Assembly (NCBI GenBank): GCA_025774555.1
Contig: JALGVT010000014.1
Location: 1-64,000 of the forward strand
From: a candidate division LCP-89 bacterium
Lineage (GTDB): Bacteria > Electryoneota > B3-LCP
Direction: 5' to 3'
DNA length: 64,000 bases
Position 1 is the first letter of the stretch. The number at the start of each line of letters is the position of its first letter. The translations under genes were made by a program, and so were the position numbers. Positions 25,101 to 37,300 of this stretch are shown piece after piece. The notes beneath the pieces were generated by a model that did not search any database, had not been told where the DNA came from, and saw nothing but the letters and a program-made list of their open reading frames with translations.

Positions 25101-26948
25101 TTATTTTTTCTTCTGCGGCTTTTCTCCTACGGATGAGACTCCCGGCTGACCTCTTCTTTTCTTCGGATTTGGCAAATCATGAGATTTTATTTTACCGTCC
25201 TTGGTGAGGGATAACGCGGATGCGCTCTTTGTTGGTTGAATTGTCACTATTTTATCTTTAATTGACACCTCGATGGGATCAAGAATTTTTTCCCTTACGA
25301 CAATCACAGGTTTGCGGGAGTTTTCATCGCTGGCTTTCTTCTCCAGATTATTCAATTGTTCAGACTTTTCCCCTATAACATCCTGCAACGGGTTGATTGA
25401 ACTGAGCAGCTGTTTAAATGATCTGATGGTGGATTCCCCCAGATCGCTGTGACCTCTTCGATGCAATTCCTTGATAAATCCAACCAGTATCTGCTGTTGA
25501 TTTCCGCCTCCTATATTTTCTAGCACATCCTTCCCGAATAGAGTATTAATCCGCTCAAGATTCTCCTTCAAGTTGTTTATTACCTCCTTATCAGCTTCTA
25601 TTTTACGCGTGTAAAAATCTTCGCGCCCGATACGAATGGTAGTACGACGACCCATACTGTTATTGCCAACCTTCGTTATCTGCACCTTTTGACCTGCTTG
25701 AACTTGTGACCCGATTATTTCGTGAGCACTCACATTACAGGCTGACAGCTTTGAATTTTCTACCGTTCCTCCTACTGTAACGTCATCTCCTGCAGCGACA
25801 GTCGCATTCCGTACACTTTTGGAGGTAAAAACAGAGCTGTCTGAGTTGATTTCACCACCCTTAACAAGCCCTTCAATATATACATTGTCTTTAGCGTTCA
25901 AGCTTGAATCTTTTTCGACGTTTCCCCCGAGAAATAGCTCACCCGAAGTCTCAATCCTGGTTCCCTCTTTTAAATTGCCTGTGACTTCTATCGATTCATC
26001 TATGGCAATGCTTATGATGTCTTCTGCATTGAGCTCTACCAGAGTTTTTACGCCTACGGTTATCTTCTGCGGAACCCGTCTCGTCCCTGCAAGAGTATAG
26101 ATCTGGCGTGTTGTCCGTGTCATGACAGGCACACCGTCACGTAGAGCTGTTAGCCTATTTTCATCGATAGATAGCTTTGTTCCTTCACCAGCGACTAAGT
26201 CGAAATCAAGACCGCCAATAGGTGGAATCTTAATGCCGCGCACATCGCATCCGCTCTCTTTACCTCGTTTCGGAGGGGACTTTTGACATATAACGTCTCT
26301 CGCCCGGACTTTTCTCCCTATTCTATACTCTTCGAGACTCTCAGCAGATTTAGGATCCGTGTAAAAAGTGTATTCCAGTTCAGCATCCTGACCGATAGAA
26401 GGAAGTCTCCCCCGGGCAATCACCAGCTTCTTAACAAAGCTTTTTCTTCTTATCGTCTTTTCGAGCGCCTTTGTAATGGCTTGCATATCTACCAAACCCG
26501 GACTGATATTGTGTTTTTTTAGCTCCCATTCAATTCGTCTTGAGGTAATCACCTGCTTGCGTTCGTCAAGATAATAAATATCAAGTTCCGCTATCATATC
26601 CTGAATCAATTCACCGCGCGGAGTCTCCTGAGGATGCAAACGTATTTCGGGCTTTCCCTGCCCGACGGTGATCTTACCCAGGATTACAGTAGCAGCAATA
26701 CCCTGATCGGTACGTGTTTTTCCAAGTAGCTCTCGGAATTCCAACAGCTCAGAAGGAACCTCATATTGCCGTGCAATGTCCTCTTTGACCTGGCGTATTC
26801 TGTCGATTACGTCTTGATCGGTGGCTTCAGGATAAGGAAATTGAATCTTAACCTTCCAGAGATCATCGGTCTGTGCCAGGATTTCTACCGAATCATTGGT
26901 AGTTTCTGAAGTTGTTGCTGGCGCTCTTTTTTCTTCTGTTATATTCAC
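25101..26948 (-). CDS. FapA/DUF342-family protein, third paralogue
   Basis: A 615-residue cytoplasmic protein of the FapA (DUF342) family. The N-terminal domain (about residues 30-190) is followed by the family core GRKVRARDVICQKSPPKRGKE and LDFDLVAGEGTKL, then a right-handed beta-helix (SIEVTGNLKEGTRIETSGEL, DNVYIEGLVKGGEINSDSSV), a long coiled coil (about 460-560) and a short basic tail. Similar beta-helix segments occur in bactofilins and MinC, which polymerise. In Vibrio, FapA has been linked to flagellar pole assembly; other family members are uncharacterised. It is the last of three tandem paralogues behind a response regulator and hybrid kinase. The start is GTG with no clear ribosome site, 43 nt after the previous paralogue. 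Confidence 0.85.
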   Translation of the reverse strand: MNITEEKRAPATTSETTNDSVEILAQTDDLWKVKIQFPYPEATDQDVIDRIRQVKEDIARQYEVPSELLEFRELLGKTRTDQGIAATVILGKITVGQGKPEIRLHPQETPRGELIQDMIAELDIYYLDERKQVITSRRIEWELKKHNISPGLVDMQAITKALEKTIRRKSFVKKLVIARGRLPSIGQDAELEYTFYTDPKSAESLEEYRIGRKVRARDVICQKSPPKRGKESGCDVRGIKIPPIGGLDFDLVAGEGTKLSIDENRLTALRDGVPVMTRTTRQIYTLAGTRRVPQKITVGVKTLVELNAEDIISIAIDESIEVTGNLKEGTRIETSGELFLGGNVEKDSSLNAKDNVYIEGLVKGGEINSDSSVFTSKSVRNATVAAGDDVTVGGTVENSKLSACNVSAHEIIGSQVQAGQKVQITKVGNNSMGRRTTIRIGREDFYTRKIEADKEVINNLKENLERINTLFGKDVLENIGGGNQQQILVGFIKELHRRGHSDLGESTIRSFKQLLSSINPLQDVIGEKSEQLNNLEKKASDENSRKPVIVVREKILDPIEVSIKDKIVTIQPTKSASALSLTKDGKIKSHDLPNPKKRRGQPGVSSVGEKPQKKK

Positions 26949-26991
26949 TGGATATATTGAAATACTGCTTTGTTTAATAGGGCGATTTTTA

Positions 26992-28842
26992 CTAACGCTG
27001 CTTCTGATTATGAACCTGAGGATGCTCTCTTTTACTTAAATCTTTACTGGCGGAATCCGCGCTTTGCTTGCGCAGATTATAGGTTACTATTTCCCCCGAG
27101 GGTTTGGTTGTAATAGCAATTCCATCTGCAGACGGCGGCAAGTCAATGCTTCGATCCTCGATTTTGATATTGATTCCTTCTTCAGTACCCTCCCGTATTA
27201 CTACGATGGGTTTTTGGGAACGCTCTTTTATCGATCTCTTTAATAAATTCTTTATCGCCTCCGATTTTTCTTCCAGGATTTCCTTCATTGGATGAATCGA
27301 CTCGAGTAATCTCCTCAATGCTTTGGCATTTTCTTTACTTGTGCTTCCATCACCAGAAGTCCTCAAGCGTTTTAGCTGCTGCACTAGAACCTGCTGCACC
27401 TTCGATTGGTGAAAATCCAGCAGATTATCAGAACCAAAAAGTTTCTTCAGCTTGCTCAAACCGGGAGAAATACTTCTGATTGTCCCTCTGTAAGCCTCTA
27501 TTTCCTTTTTATATAACTCCTTCCTTCCGACCTGGATCGTAGTGTCTTCTCCTCCAACTTCGTCGCTGATCCTCTGTATGGTTACCTTGTGACCACCAAT
27601 GATACTTGAGCCTCGCACTTCATTTAGCTTAATTTTCCCACCCGAGATTTTACAGCCGTCACTTTTCCCTTCTATCAATACGTCACCTCCAACTGTGATC
27701 AAGGTATCTACAACATTTCCCGTACATATAAACGAATCATCAGATGAAATTATGCCCTGATTGATTTTTCCATCGACTCTAATGTCTCCTGAAGCTCGCA
27801 ATGTGCTGTCTGGCTCCATATTCCCCGAAAGAAATATTTCACCCTTGGTGATGATCGATTGTCCGCTTTTCAAGTTCCCACTGACCTCCACAGAATCAAA
27901 CACAACGAGATCTGTGCCGATATCGCTTGTAGAAACCTGAATTACAGGATTGACTGTGACAACGATTCGTTTGGGAAATGTCTCCTCTCCGGATGACGTA
28001 ACAATTCGCCGGTTTTCAAGTTCGATTGATGCCAGTCCTTCATGAGTTGAAGTCAGGATATTACCGTAATGCGACACATCCGTACCCTCTCCATTTACCA
28101 GCTCAAAGTCTTGCCCGGTCAAGAAATCTGTCTCTTCACCCAAAACGTTTCTGCCCGGATACTCGCCTCGACGCGCTGATGTTTTTTGACAGATAACATC
28201 CTTTTTTCTTACTTTCCTGCCTCTATTGAATTCGTCCAGATTATCTGCTTCCTCAGGACTTGTATAGAACGAACACTCGAACTCGGCGTTAACTCCGTCT
28301 GCCGGGAATACGCCTTCGGCGACAATTAAATCTTTAATAGAATTCCCATTCTCGGTAACAGTTTCTACAGCCCTCTCAATCCTGTCAAGCTTGCAAAGGC
28401 CATTCTCTACAGCAGCAGCACCGAGTTCCTGCACTATTCGTCCAACCGTTATCGGGACGCCAAATTCATCGAGGCAGTGAAGATCAATCTGCGCAATCAT
28501 ATTATCGAACGATATACCCGATGGATTCGGACTCGGTCTCAAGTGGACCACCGGTCTGCCCCGCTCGAGTTCCTTGCGCACTATGGAAACATCGACCGAT
28601 ATTCCATCCGCAACAGGCTTCCAATCAAGATCTTCGTGCAGCTCAAGCTGACCGGAAGGAACGCCGCTTTCCTCCGTTATCAACTGCTTCGCTTCTCTTA
28701 ATCGAAAAATCATCTCACGGTCTGAGACTTCCAGTGACGGGAATAAAATGTTCACCTGCCAACAGCAGCTGTCGTTTTTGATGATCTTAATTCTGTGCTT
28801 TTGACTATATTTTGTGATAGATGCCTCAGGCAAATAACTCAA
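26992..28842 (-). CDS. FapA/DUF342-family protein, second paralogue
   Basis: A 616-residue FapA/DUF342 protein with the same domain order as its neighbours: N-terminal alpha/beta domain, core GRKVRKKDVICQKTSARRG and FELVNGEGTDV, beta-helix (SVEVSGNLKSGQSIITKGEI, GDVLIEGKSDGCKISGGKI), coiled coil and short tail. The start used is a TTG 9 nt after the end of the first paralogue, so translation is probably coupled; no ATG lies close by. It differs from the others most in the N-terminal domain and tail, which fits duplication followed by specialisation rather than recent copying. Confidence 0.83.
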   Translation of the reverse strand: MSYLPEASITKYSQKHRIKIIKNDSCCWQVNILFPSLEVSDREMIFRLREAKQLITEESGVPSGQLELHEDLDWKPVADGISVDVSIVRKELERGRPVVHLRPSPNPSGISFDNMIAQIDLHCLDEFGVPITVGRIVQELGAAAVENGLCKLDRIERAVETVTENGNSIKDLIVAEGVFPADGVNAEFECSFYTSPEEADNLDEFNRGRKVRKKDVICQKTSARRGEYPGRNVLGEETDFLTGQDFELVNGEGTDVSHYGNILTSTHEGLASIELENRRIVTSSGEETFPKRIVVTVNPVIQVSTSDIGTDLVVFDSVEVSGNLKSGQSIITKGEIFLSGNMEPDSTLRASGDIRVDGKINQGIISSDDSFICTGNVVDTLITVGGDVLIEGKSDGCKISGGKIKLNEVRGSSIIGGHKVTIQRISDEVGGEDTTIQVGRKELYKKEIEAYRGTIRSISPGLSKLKKLFGSDNLLDFHQSKVQQVLVQQLKRLRTSGDGSTSKENAKALRRLLESIHPMKEILEEKSEAIKNLLKRSIKERSQKPIVVIREGTEEGINIKIEDRSIDLPPSADGIAITTKPSGEIVTYNLRKQSADSASKDLSKREHPQVHNQKQR

Positions 28843-28851
28843 TTCTTTTTT

Positions 28852-30711
28852 TTATTTAGAATTATTCCTCTTTTTCTTATTAATTTTTGTATCTTCTGGA
28901 GGCTTTTTAAAGGAATTAATTCCCTTACTTGTCGAGGGCGCTGCGAGCGAGTAAGTGCAGATGTTGCCATCCGGTGACAGCGTCACCGCTGATCCGTTTT
29001 TTGAATGACCCACTACAGTGGTTTTATCATTGATTGTCACCACAACCGGATTCATAACTTTCTCGGCGATAACAGCTATCGGTTTGCGAGTTTTCTCTTC
29101 GTCTGCGCGCAATTCGAGATCGGAAATGACTTCCGCTATTTCCGTGATAACCCCTTTAATGGGCTTAACTGCCTCTAATAATTTTATATAAGATTGGATG
29201 AGATCGTTACTTATATTGACAACACCGCGCGAACGCAGATTCCTCAGGAATTCAAAGAGAAGCGTTCGTGTGTTAGAAGAGCCAAGCTGAGTCATGATCT
29301 CCTGTCCGAATAATCTCTGAATATGATCAAGATGATTCGTCATCTCTTCCGCCACTTCACGGTTCGCCTCTAATTGACGTTCATACAGCTCTTCACGCCC
29401 GAGTTTGATGGTAGTTCTCCCTCCGGCATCACTATCACTTGACTGTTTTATAATTACTTTATACCCCGCCTCGACTCGAGAACCTTTCACATGGTCAAGC
29501 TTTATTTTGCGTCCTGAAACGTTGGAATTTTCCAGCAGTCCATGCACGTTAACATCGGCGCCTGCGGTGATTGAGGCATCTTTCGCGCCCGCCGTCGTAA
29601 AAACAGAAGAATCACTGAATATTTGCGCCCCGTCAACCTTACCATAAATCGTGATGTCCGCGCCCGCGTTCACCCGTGATCCCGACTTGATGTCGCCACT
29701 GACTAATACTTCACCCGAAGTTGATATGCTGGCGCCCTCTTTGAGTGTCCCCTTTATCTCAATAGAGTCATCAAGCACCAGATCGCCTATGTCCTCTCCA
29801 TCAAGTGTAATTAACTGCTTAACACACACTTCTATCTTGGATGTGACGAATTTTATGCCAGCAGGCGTTTTCGCTCGCCGCATCGAGCGTCTCATAACTG
29901 CAAGACCACTCCGCTCTGCGATGATCGTCGTTCCTCCGGAAAGAGATCGTGTCCCTTCACCAGCTATCAGTTGAAAGTCCAGTCCCTTAAGCGGTGGAAT
30001 GACTTCGCCACGGACATTTCGTCCAGGAGATTTCCCATCCTCCGGTGGAGTCTTTTCAGCTAATACATTCTTTTTTCTTACTTTCCGACCAGACCGATAT
30101 TCGGCTATATTCGGAGCTTCATCTAATTCACAGAAAAACGCATATTCCAGCTTGGCATCATGCCCCTGGTCGGGCAGTTCACCATGAGCAACTTCCAATC
30201 CTTCTATGGAATTCTTATACAGATGTACCTTATCAACTGCTTTCTGAACCTCCTCTATATTAACCATGTTGAGATCGACCTCTTTAGCTACCAGTTCGGT
30301 CATAACACGATCGACAGTAATCTTTTGATCTGACTCGTCGAGATAATAAATATCCACGAGAGCGATCATATCCTCAAAAACCAGACCGCTCGGAGATTCC
30401 GTATGCTGAAGATGAATCTCCGGTCTCCCCTGACCGACGTCCATTCTGCCAATGGCAATATCTACTGCCAGACCTCCATCATTCTGAGACTTATCTAGAA
30501 TTTCCCGCAATTCTAAAATCTCAATGGGAGTCCCGTATTGCTCTGAAATCATCCGCTTAGCGGTGCGCATCCGCGTCAACATCTCATTCTCAGAGGAATC
30601 AGCCGTAGGAAATGAAATCCTCACTTTCCAGAGGTTGCCTTCCTGAGGATGAATCTTAATGTCTGGATCGCTTACTGGATTGGACTCTATATTGGCTGCT
30701 GATTTTTGCAT
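28852..30711 (-). CDS. FapA/DUF342-family protein, first paralogue
   Basis: A 619-residue FapA/DUF342 protein: N-terminal domain (about 20-190), core GRKVRKKNVLAEKTPPEDG and LDFQLIAGEGTRS, beta-helix (SIEIKGTLKEGASISTSGEV, ADITIYGKVDGAQIFSDSSV), coiled coil and basic Lys-rich end (INKKKRNNSK). I chose the ATG at 30711 because it lies 26 nt after the response-regulator stop and gives a protein of the same length as its two paralogues; the longer frame to 30804 overlaps the regulator by 67 bp. It is likely cotranscribed with the kinase and regulator, whose signal may control assembly of FapA polymers. Confidence 0.85.
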   Translation of the reverse strand: MQKSAANIESNPVSDPDIKIHPQEGNLWKVRISFPTADSSENEMLTRMRTAKRMISEQYGTPIEILELREILDKSQNDGGLAVDIAIGRMDVGQGRPEIHLQHTESPSGLVFEDMIALVDIYYLDESDQKITVDRVMTELVAKEVDLNMVNIEEVQKAVDKVHLYKNSIEGLEVAHGELPDQGHDAKLEYAFFCELDEAPNIAEYRSGRKVRKKNVLAEKTPPEDGKSPGRNVRGEVIPPLKGLDFQLIAGEGTRSLSGGTTIIAERSGLAVMRRSMRRAKTPAGIKFVTSKIEVCVKQLITLDGEDIGDLVLDDSIEIKGTLKEGASISTSGEVLVSGDIKSGSRVNAGADITIYGKVDGAQIFSDSSVFTTAGAKDASITAGADVNVHGLLENSNVSGRKIKLDHVKGSRVEAGYKVIIKQSSDSDAGGRTTIKLGREELYERQLEANREVAEEMTNHLDHIQRLFGQEIMTQLGSSNTRTLLFEFLRNLRSRGVVNISNDLIQSYIKLLEAVKPIKGVITEIAEVISDLELRADEEKTRKPIAVIAEKVMNPVVVTINDKTTVVGHSKNGSAVTLSPDGNICTYSLAAPSTSKGINSFKKPPEDTKINKKKRNNSK

Positions 30712-30737
30712 GTTTTTCAGGTTTGTTAATATAGCTT

Positions 30738-31364
30738 TTACTTTATCGACTCTGCCTTTTTTGAGAATTTTTCGAGCTGAGGCTTGAGGTATTTCTCGTT
30801 GCATTCCGGACAGACACTGTGACTGAAGACTGCCTCTGAATTATCTGTCAAGTACACCTCCACCTGCTCCCAGTAGTTATCGTCACTACGAACCTTCTTA
30901 CAGTAGGAGCAAATCGGCAGCATCCCCTGTAGCTGCTTGACGTGTTTTAACGCCTCTTCCAGCTCATTGATCCTGTCATTCAAATCTTGCTGCAGTTCGA
31001 CTATTCGGATGCCAACATTGAGACGCGCCTGAAGTTCCTCTCGGTTGAAAGGTTTTGTAACATAATCATCCGCTCCTGAACTCAACCCCTCAACGATATC
31101 AGCCTTGCTGTCGCGAGCTGTCAGCAGGATGATGTAAACGGGTTCGGGATTGTTAAGTTTTCGAACCTCGTTACACACAGCAAGACCGTCCATTTCGGGC
31201 ATCATCCAGTCGATGATAGCTATCTTGGGAGCATCAGATTGACTCAGAACCTCGAAAGCCTCCTTGCCATCGCAGGTAGTAATGACTTCGTGATCCCATT
31301 TCTTTAATGTAGATTCCAGCATTTTTCTGGAAACGCGCTCGTCTTCCGCGATTAATAGCCTCAT
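30738..31364 (-). CDS. Response regulator with C-terminal CxxC-CxxC domain
   Basis: A 208-residue protein with a receiver domain at about residues 1-120: phosphoacceptor Asp52 in IAIIDWMMPEMDG, Thr/Ala and Lys switch residues in ILLTARDS and DDYVTKPF. A coiled coil (residues 120-148) leads to a small domain with ICSYCKKVRSDDNYWEQVE and SVCPECNEKYL, a pattern found at the C-terminus of many regulators and kinases and probably zinc-binding. There is no DNA-binding domain, so output is likely through protein contact, possibly with the FapA proteins encoded just downstream. Its ATG overlaps the stop of the kinase gene by 4 bp, showing translational coupling. Confidence 0.88.
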   Translation of the reverse strand: MRLLIAEDERVSRKMLESTLKKWDHEVITTCDGKEAFEVLSQSDAPKIAIIDWMMPEMDGLAVCNEVRKLNNPEPVYIILLTARDSKADIVEGLSSGADDYVTKPFNREELQARLNVGIRIVELQQDLNDRINELEEALKHVKQLQGMLPICSYCKKVRSDDNYWEQVEVYLTDNSEAVFSHSVCPECNEKYLKPQLEKFSKKAESIK

Positions 31365-34300
31365 GTGACTTCTCCATGTTCCAGCGCTGACAACGCCGGT
31401 AATATTTTTTCTATTTCCTTTTCCAGATCATTGAAAGCGTCAGTCGCTTTATCCAGATCATTATTTCTTCCCATATCTTCGAGCTTTAACGCCGCTTCGA
31501 AAGCTGCCTTTGCGCCAAAATTGCCTACAGAACCTTTCAGGGTGTGCGCGGCTTTCATCAGAGCATCACCATCTCCGATTTCAACGGCGTCACTAATTGC
31601 TGTCATTACCTCTGTACAATCTTCGATAAATAACTCTGAAAGTTCACCGAGCAACTCCGCGTCCCCATCGACTCTGCTTAAAGCCTCATCGATGTCGAGA
31701 ACATCAGTATCAATCATTCCTTCTTCCCCTGCTTTTTCTTTATTTTCGGTTGGTGCAACGACAGCCGATTCTTGTGACATGGTATCATCTATTATTTCTA
31801 TCAACTCTATCGGTTTTATCGGTTTTGAAATATAAGCATCCAACCCAGCCGCCAGACATCGCTCACGGTCACCCTTCATGGCGTGAGCCGTCATGGCGAT
31901 TATAGGTATTGATTTACCTTTGTTGCCCTCGTATTTCCGAATGGCTCTTGTCGCTTCAAATCCATCCATTTCCGGCATCTGGATGTCCATTAAGATGAGG
32001 TCAAATTTATTGCCGCTCTCCCCGGTATAGTGTTCGTACGCTATTTTCCCATTGTTTGCAACTGTAACTCGATGCCCCTGCCGCTCAAGGATACGCTGAG
32101 CCAGTCTCTGGTTGACTGCATTGTCTTCCGCCAGCAGAATTGAATAGCTACGCTGGTTTTCTCGCAGATGATGTCGGGTAATCAGCGTCGCTTCTGTTTG
32201 ATCTTCAGTATCATTAAATAAGGTGGCATTAATCGTCTTCAGCAATTCGCTCTGCTTTATAGGTTTTGTTAAGTAAGCTGAGATGCCAAGTTCTTTGCAC
32301 CTCGTTGCATCTCCGCGCTTTCCTCCTGAAGTGAGTATGACTAAATACGATTCCGCCAGTTTCGGATTTTTCTTTATCATCTTTGCCAATTCAAATCCAT
32401 TCTTACCCGGCATTTGACCGTCAATCAGAACAAGGCGGTAAGGATTACCTGCTTCTGCTGCCGAAATCATAGCCGTGAGAGTCTCTTTTGCGCTTGTCGC
32501 ACCCTTAGGTTTCATCTTCCAGTTCTTCAGCATCTTTACCATGAAGGAGACGTTGGTCTTATTATCATCAACGACCAGCGCCGGTATCCCCTCGAGATGG
32601 GATGAAGATGATCGTATAGACGTATGGTGAATAGACTTTAATACCTCAAACTTTGCTGTGAAATAGAATTTGCTGCCTTTTCCCGGCTCGCTTTCCAATT
32701 CAATCTCGCCATCCATGAGATCGATCAACTTCTGTGAGATAGTAAGTCCAAGACCCGTCCCGCCATACTTCCGTGTGGTCGATCCATCTACCTGAGTGAA
32801 ACTCTCGAAGATGGCATCGCGCCTCTCTTTGGGGATGCCGATGCCAGTATCGCTGACTTCAAAGCCGATTGTGACGAGGTCACCGTCTCTTTCAACTTCA
32901 CCGACATGTAGAGATACCTCCCCTTTATCGGTGAATTTAATAGCGTTGCCAATCAAATTCAGGAGGATCTGACGGAGTCTGCCGGGATCTCCCTGCAGGC
33001 TGGTCGGTGTGTCAGGGTGAATGTAACAATGTAATTCCAAGCCCTTTTCTACTGCCCTTGGAGTCAACATGTCCATCATGCCCTCAACCGCGGCTTCCAT
33101 ATCGAAGGGAATCGATTCAATATCCATCTTCCCTGCTTCAATCTTTGAAAAATCAAGGATGTCGTTGATCAGGTTAAGAAGCGCCTCGCCGCTGGTGTAA
33201 ATGGTATCGACCGAATTATATTGATCGCTATTCAAGCTTCCCTCATCGAGGAGAATCTGCGCGAATCCTAGAATACCGTTTAACGGAGTGCGAATCTCAT
33301 GACTCATATTAGCGAGAAAATCGCTCTTCGCTGCATTGGACATTTCAGCTTGCTGCGCCATCTCCTTGGCGTAGGTGATGGTGCTCTCCAACTGTTGATT
33401 CGTTTCGGTGAGCAGGGTATTTGAAACCTCTGTAGCCAGCCTCGCTTCAGTCAACGCGGTAACGTCAACGAATGATTCCACGCCCATCGAAAAATTACCC
33501 TCTTCATCGGTTATTCGCCTGGTATTCTTCAGCACTGACAGTTGTCTGCCATCTTTCAATCTGAAAGTGCATTCCTCTCGATAGACCGTCTCGAATTGCT
33601 CGCTATTGCACAAATCGCAGTTTTCCTTGCAATAACTCCCTTCGAGAATACTACAAGGTTGACCAACTATCTCCTCAGCTTTATATCCAGTGCAATCCAT
33701 GAACGCTTCGTTGACACTGGTGATGGTTCCATTTTCGTCAACAGTGAAAATCGCAGTGGCGGCGGTATCCAATAATTTCTTCTGTAATGCACTCGCCCTG
33801 CGAATTTCATCCTCCGCCTTCTTGCGCTCGGTAATGTCTGTAATAACTGCAAAACTGCCTGCATATTTACCGTTTGCATCATGAAGCGGTGCGGGTGAAA
33901 TAATAGTTGGAACTTGGGCTCCATCCTCACGCGTCCAAGTCAGTTCGTATGACCCGCGGATGTCTTTCTTTCTCTTGTTGGTCTCCTTTTTAAGGATTTT
34001 CTGGTTTTCCTTATCCAGGAAATCGCTCGCCTTCCTGCCGATGATATTTTCTCTTTCGTAACCAAGTATATGGCAGATAACATCATTTACATAACTGATA
34101 GACCCATCAATTTCTTGAATTACCATACCGTCATTCATGGTTTCAACTAACTGCTTGTGCTTCTCTTCGCTTTTTCGCAGCTCTTCCTCAGCCTTACGGC
34201 GCTGGGTCAGATCGCGGAGTATGCCATGTACCACCACGCTATCGCTATATGTTATATAACTTAGGGAGACCTCAAATTCTATCTCCTTACCATCTTTGGT

Positions 34301-37300
34301 CAATCCGGTGAATTCATACTGAGGGGGAGGCGTTTTGCCAGCCGCCGCCATCTCCTGGCGTTTTTTGATTAGAGGCCTGGATTTTGGCGCTACGAGGTCG
34401 AGGAAGTTGAAATCAGGAGCACGCACCTCCTCGGGTGTAACTCCCAATAGCTCGGTAAAGCGCTTGTTGACTACCTTGAATTTACCGTCTTCAAGCATAT
34501 ATATAGCATCGTTGGATTGTTCGATTAGTGAGCGGTATTTCTGTTCCGATTCCTGCAGCGCTTCTTCCGCTTGCTTACGCTCGGTGATATCCGTCAGTGA
34601 TCCAACTATGGCAGTCGTTTCACCGTTTCGCACCAGAGGAGCCTCGTTCACTTCCACCCAGACTTTTCGACCTTTTTTACCCTTCAACTCGAGTTCGTAA
34701 GCCGGTTGTCTTTCCCTTGTTTCTATTGCCTTGTTTGTATTGTCAAGTCCGATCTTGTTAATTGGATTATCAGTTACAAATTCTGTCCAGTGTACTAACG
34801 CCTCTTCTGGTTCGCAATCGAAATATTCCCTGGTCTGCGGGCTGATATAAGTCAACTGGTGGTCAACATTATGTGAATAAAAGAGATTGGTGCTGTTCTC
34901 TACTATATTACGAAGCCTCTCCTCCCTTTCCTGCATTGCCTCTTCTGCTTGCTTGCGTTCAATCACCATCGCCGCCTGATTCGCGATGGCAGCGAGCAAA
35001 TCACTGCTCTGTTTGGTGTACTCTTCCTCTTTTTCATAGGATTGAACTACCAGCACGCCCATAGATTCGGATCTAATGAAAAGAGGCACGCCCAAAAATG
35101 ATTTCGGCAGAGTGCCGATAACGTTTATTTCATCTGCTGCGACTAATTCCTCGAATAATTCAGGAGTATATAGGAGCGGCTTGCCCGTTCTAAAAATATA
35201 TTCGGTGAATCCTCTCTTTTTAGCCCTCGGAGCAGGAGCCGAATCGAATTGATCGGCAAAATAGGGAAAAGTGACCAGATCAGTTTTTGGTTCGTATAGC
35301 GCGATAAAGCAGTTTTCCGCGTACATTACTTTCTTTATGTTCTGGTGAATACCGTACAGCAATTCATCAAGATTGCCGGTAGTGTGAATCAGGTTTCCTA
35401 TTTCATTGAGTACTTCACGTTCTTCCTCCGCCCGCTTGCGCTCGGTGATATCAGCACCGATTGACAGTAAACCGATAGTATTCTCATTGGTGTCTTTTAA
35501 AATGCTGTTATTCCAACTGATTAAGCGCTCGTTTCCAGATTTCGTCAGAATGGGATTTTCATACTTGGAAACTTCAGGCATTTGCTCCAGAGCTTTAGCA
35601 AATACTTTTGGAATCTGTTCTTTGTCATGTTTCGGAATGAATAGATCGAACCAGTTTTTGCCAAGAACTTCATTTTTAGTATGACCTGTTAGCTGTTCTG
35701 CGTACTTATTGAAGGTTGTTATATTAGCATCGCTATCAAGAGTAAGAATGATTGCATCGGCGGTTTCGATAAGATTCTCGGAAAATGCCATGGCTTGCCT
35801 GAGCGACTCTTCCGCCTGCTTGCGGTCGGTGATGTCATAAAATATTCCTAATATTTCTAATAAATTCTCTTGTTCGTCCATCTTGGGTGTGGCTGTAACT
35901 GAGATCGTTCGTTCCTGCCCATCCCTTCTGGTGATTACCATTTCATAAGTGTTTATTTCACCCTTTTGACGATTCTCGGTCTGTTCCTGCAGAATGACAA
36001 ATGTCTCCTCGTCAACAAATTCATTCAGACTATGTCCGATAAGCCCGCCCGGCTCTACGCCGAAGATCTCTTCCGCCGCAGGATTAGCAAACTTGAAGCG
36101 TTCTTCTAAATCGACTATTCCAACACCCTCGCCTAAATTCTCAACAAGGCTCCGGAATTTTTTCTCGCTCTCGCGCAGGTCCTGCTCAATGTTTTTGAGC
36201 TTGGTGATATTGGTAGCCACGCCCATCAATCCCTGAATCTGACCATCTCGTATGATCGGCGCCGTGTGGGTGAGTGTTGGAATTGTCGCACCATCCTTGC
36301 TGACAACTAAATATTCGTTCTGAACCGTTTTCCCCTGCTTAACCACCTGTTCGAAGTTCTCTTTACATCTTTCTCTGTCTTCCGGAACAATCATTTCCAG
36401 AATGTTTACCCCATCTTTGAAGTTTTTTGCACTGTAGCCAAATAATTTCTGGGCAACCTTGTTGATAAAAGTAGCATTGCCCAGTAAATCGGTTTCGAAG
36501 ACAACCTCCGGCAGAAAGTCGGTCAAATCACGATATTTACCTTCGCTTGCCTGCAATGCCTCCAGCGCGATCTCCTGCTGCTGCTCCGCCTTCTTTCTCT
36601 CAGTGATGTCATTCTTGGCAGCAATGTAATTGACAATCTTACCTTGAGAATCAACGACAGGAGAGATAGTGGCATTTTCAGTAAAAAGAGTGCCGTCCTT
36701 TTTCTTATTGATAATCTCACCATGCCACTCTTTGCCGCTCGTCAGTGTTTTCCACATACTCTTGTAAAAGGCATCATCATGTTTGCCGCTTTTTAAAATT
36801 CTCGGATTCTGCCCTATCGCCTCCTTTACCGTATAGCCAGTTACTTTCTCGAAAGCCGGATTGACATATTGAATCGCTCCCTCCACATCCGTAATTACAA
36901 TCGTCTCATCTGCCTGTTCAATGGCTCTCGAAAGTCGGGTATTAGCTTCTTCCGCCTGCTTGCGCTCTGTAGTGTCCCGGACTATCGCGATAACTTCGTT
37001 CTCGTTCAACCTCGCTATATTCGCTTCAAAACTACCATCGCCCTGAAGGGTTGTCATATCGTACTCTAACGTATCTGAAATGCCGGTTGTGAGCACCTGT
37101 TGGAAACATGTAGAAATTTCTGCGATCTGTTCATCGGAAAATCCAGCGTCCCTTATATTCTTCCCGATGATCTCTCCAGGTGGAATGGATAATTTCGATC
37201 CCTCTTCAGCCTTGAAATCAGTGTAAGTGCCCTCCTTCGTAAGCACGAACATCATATCCGGGATAGCTTCAATCAGGGACTCATGCTTTAGGATACTCTC

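Noticed and set aside
31365-31835. 156-codon open frame on the plus strand
   Set aside because: Antisense to the Hpt/receiver end of the large kinase; Ser-rich shadow translation.
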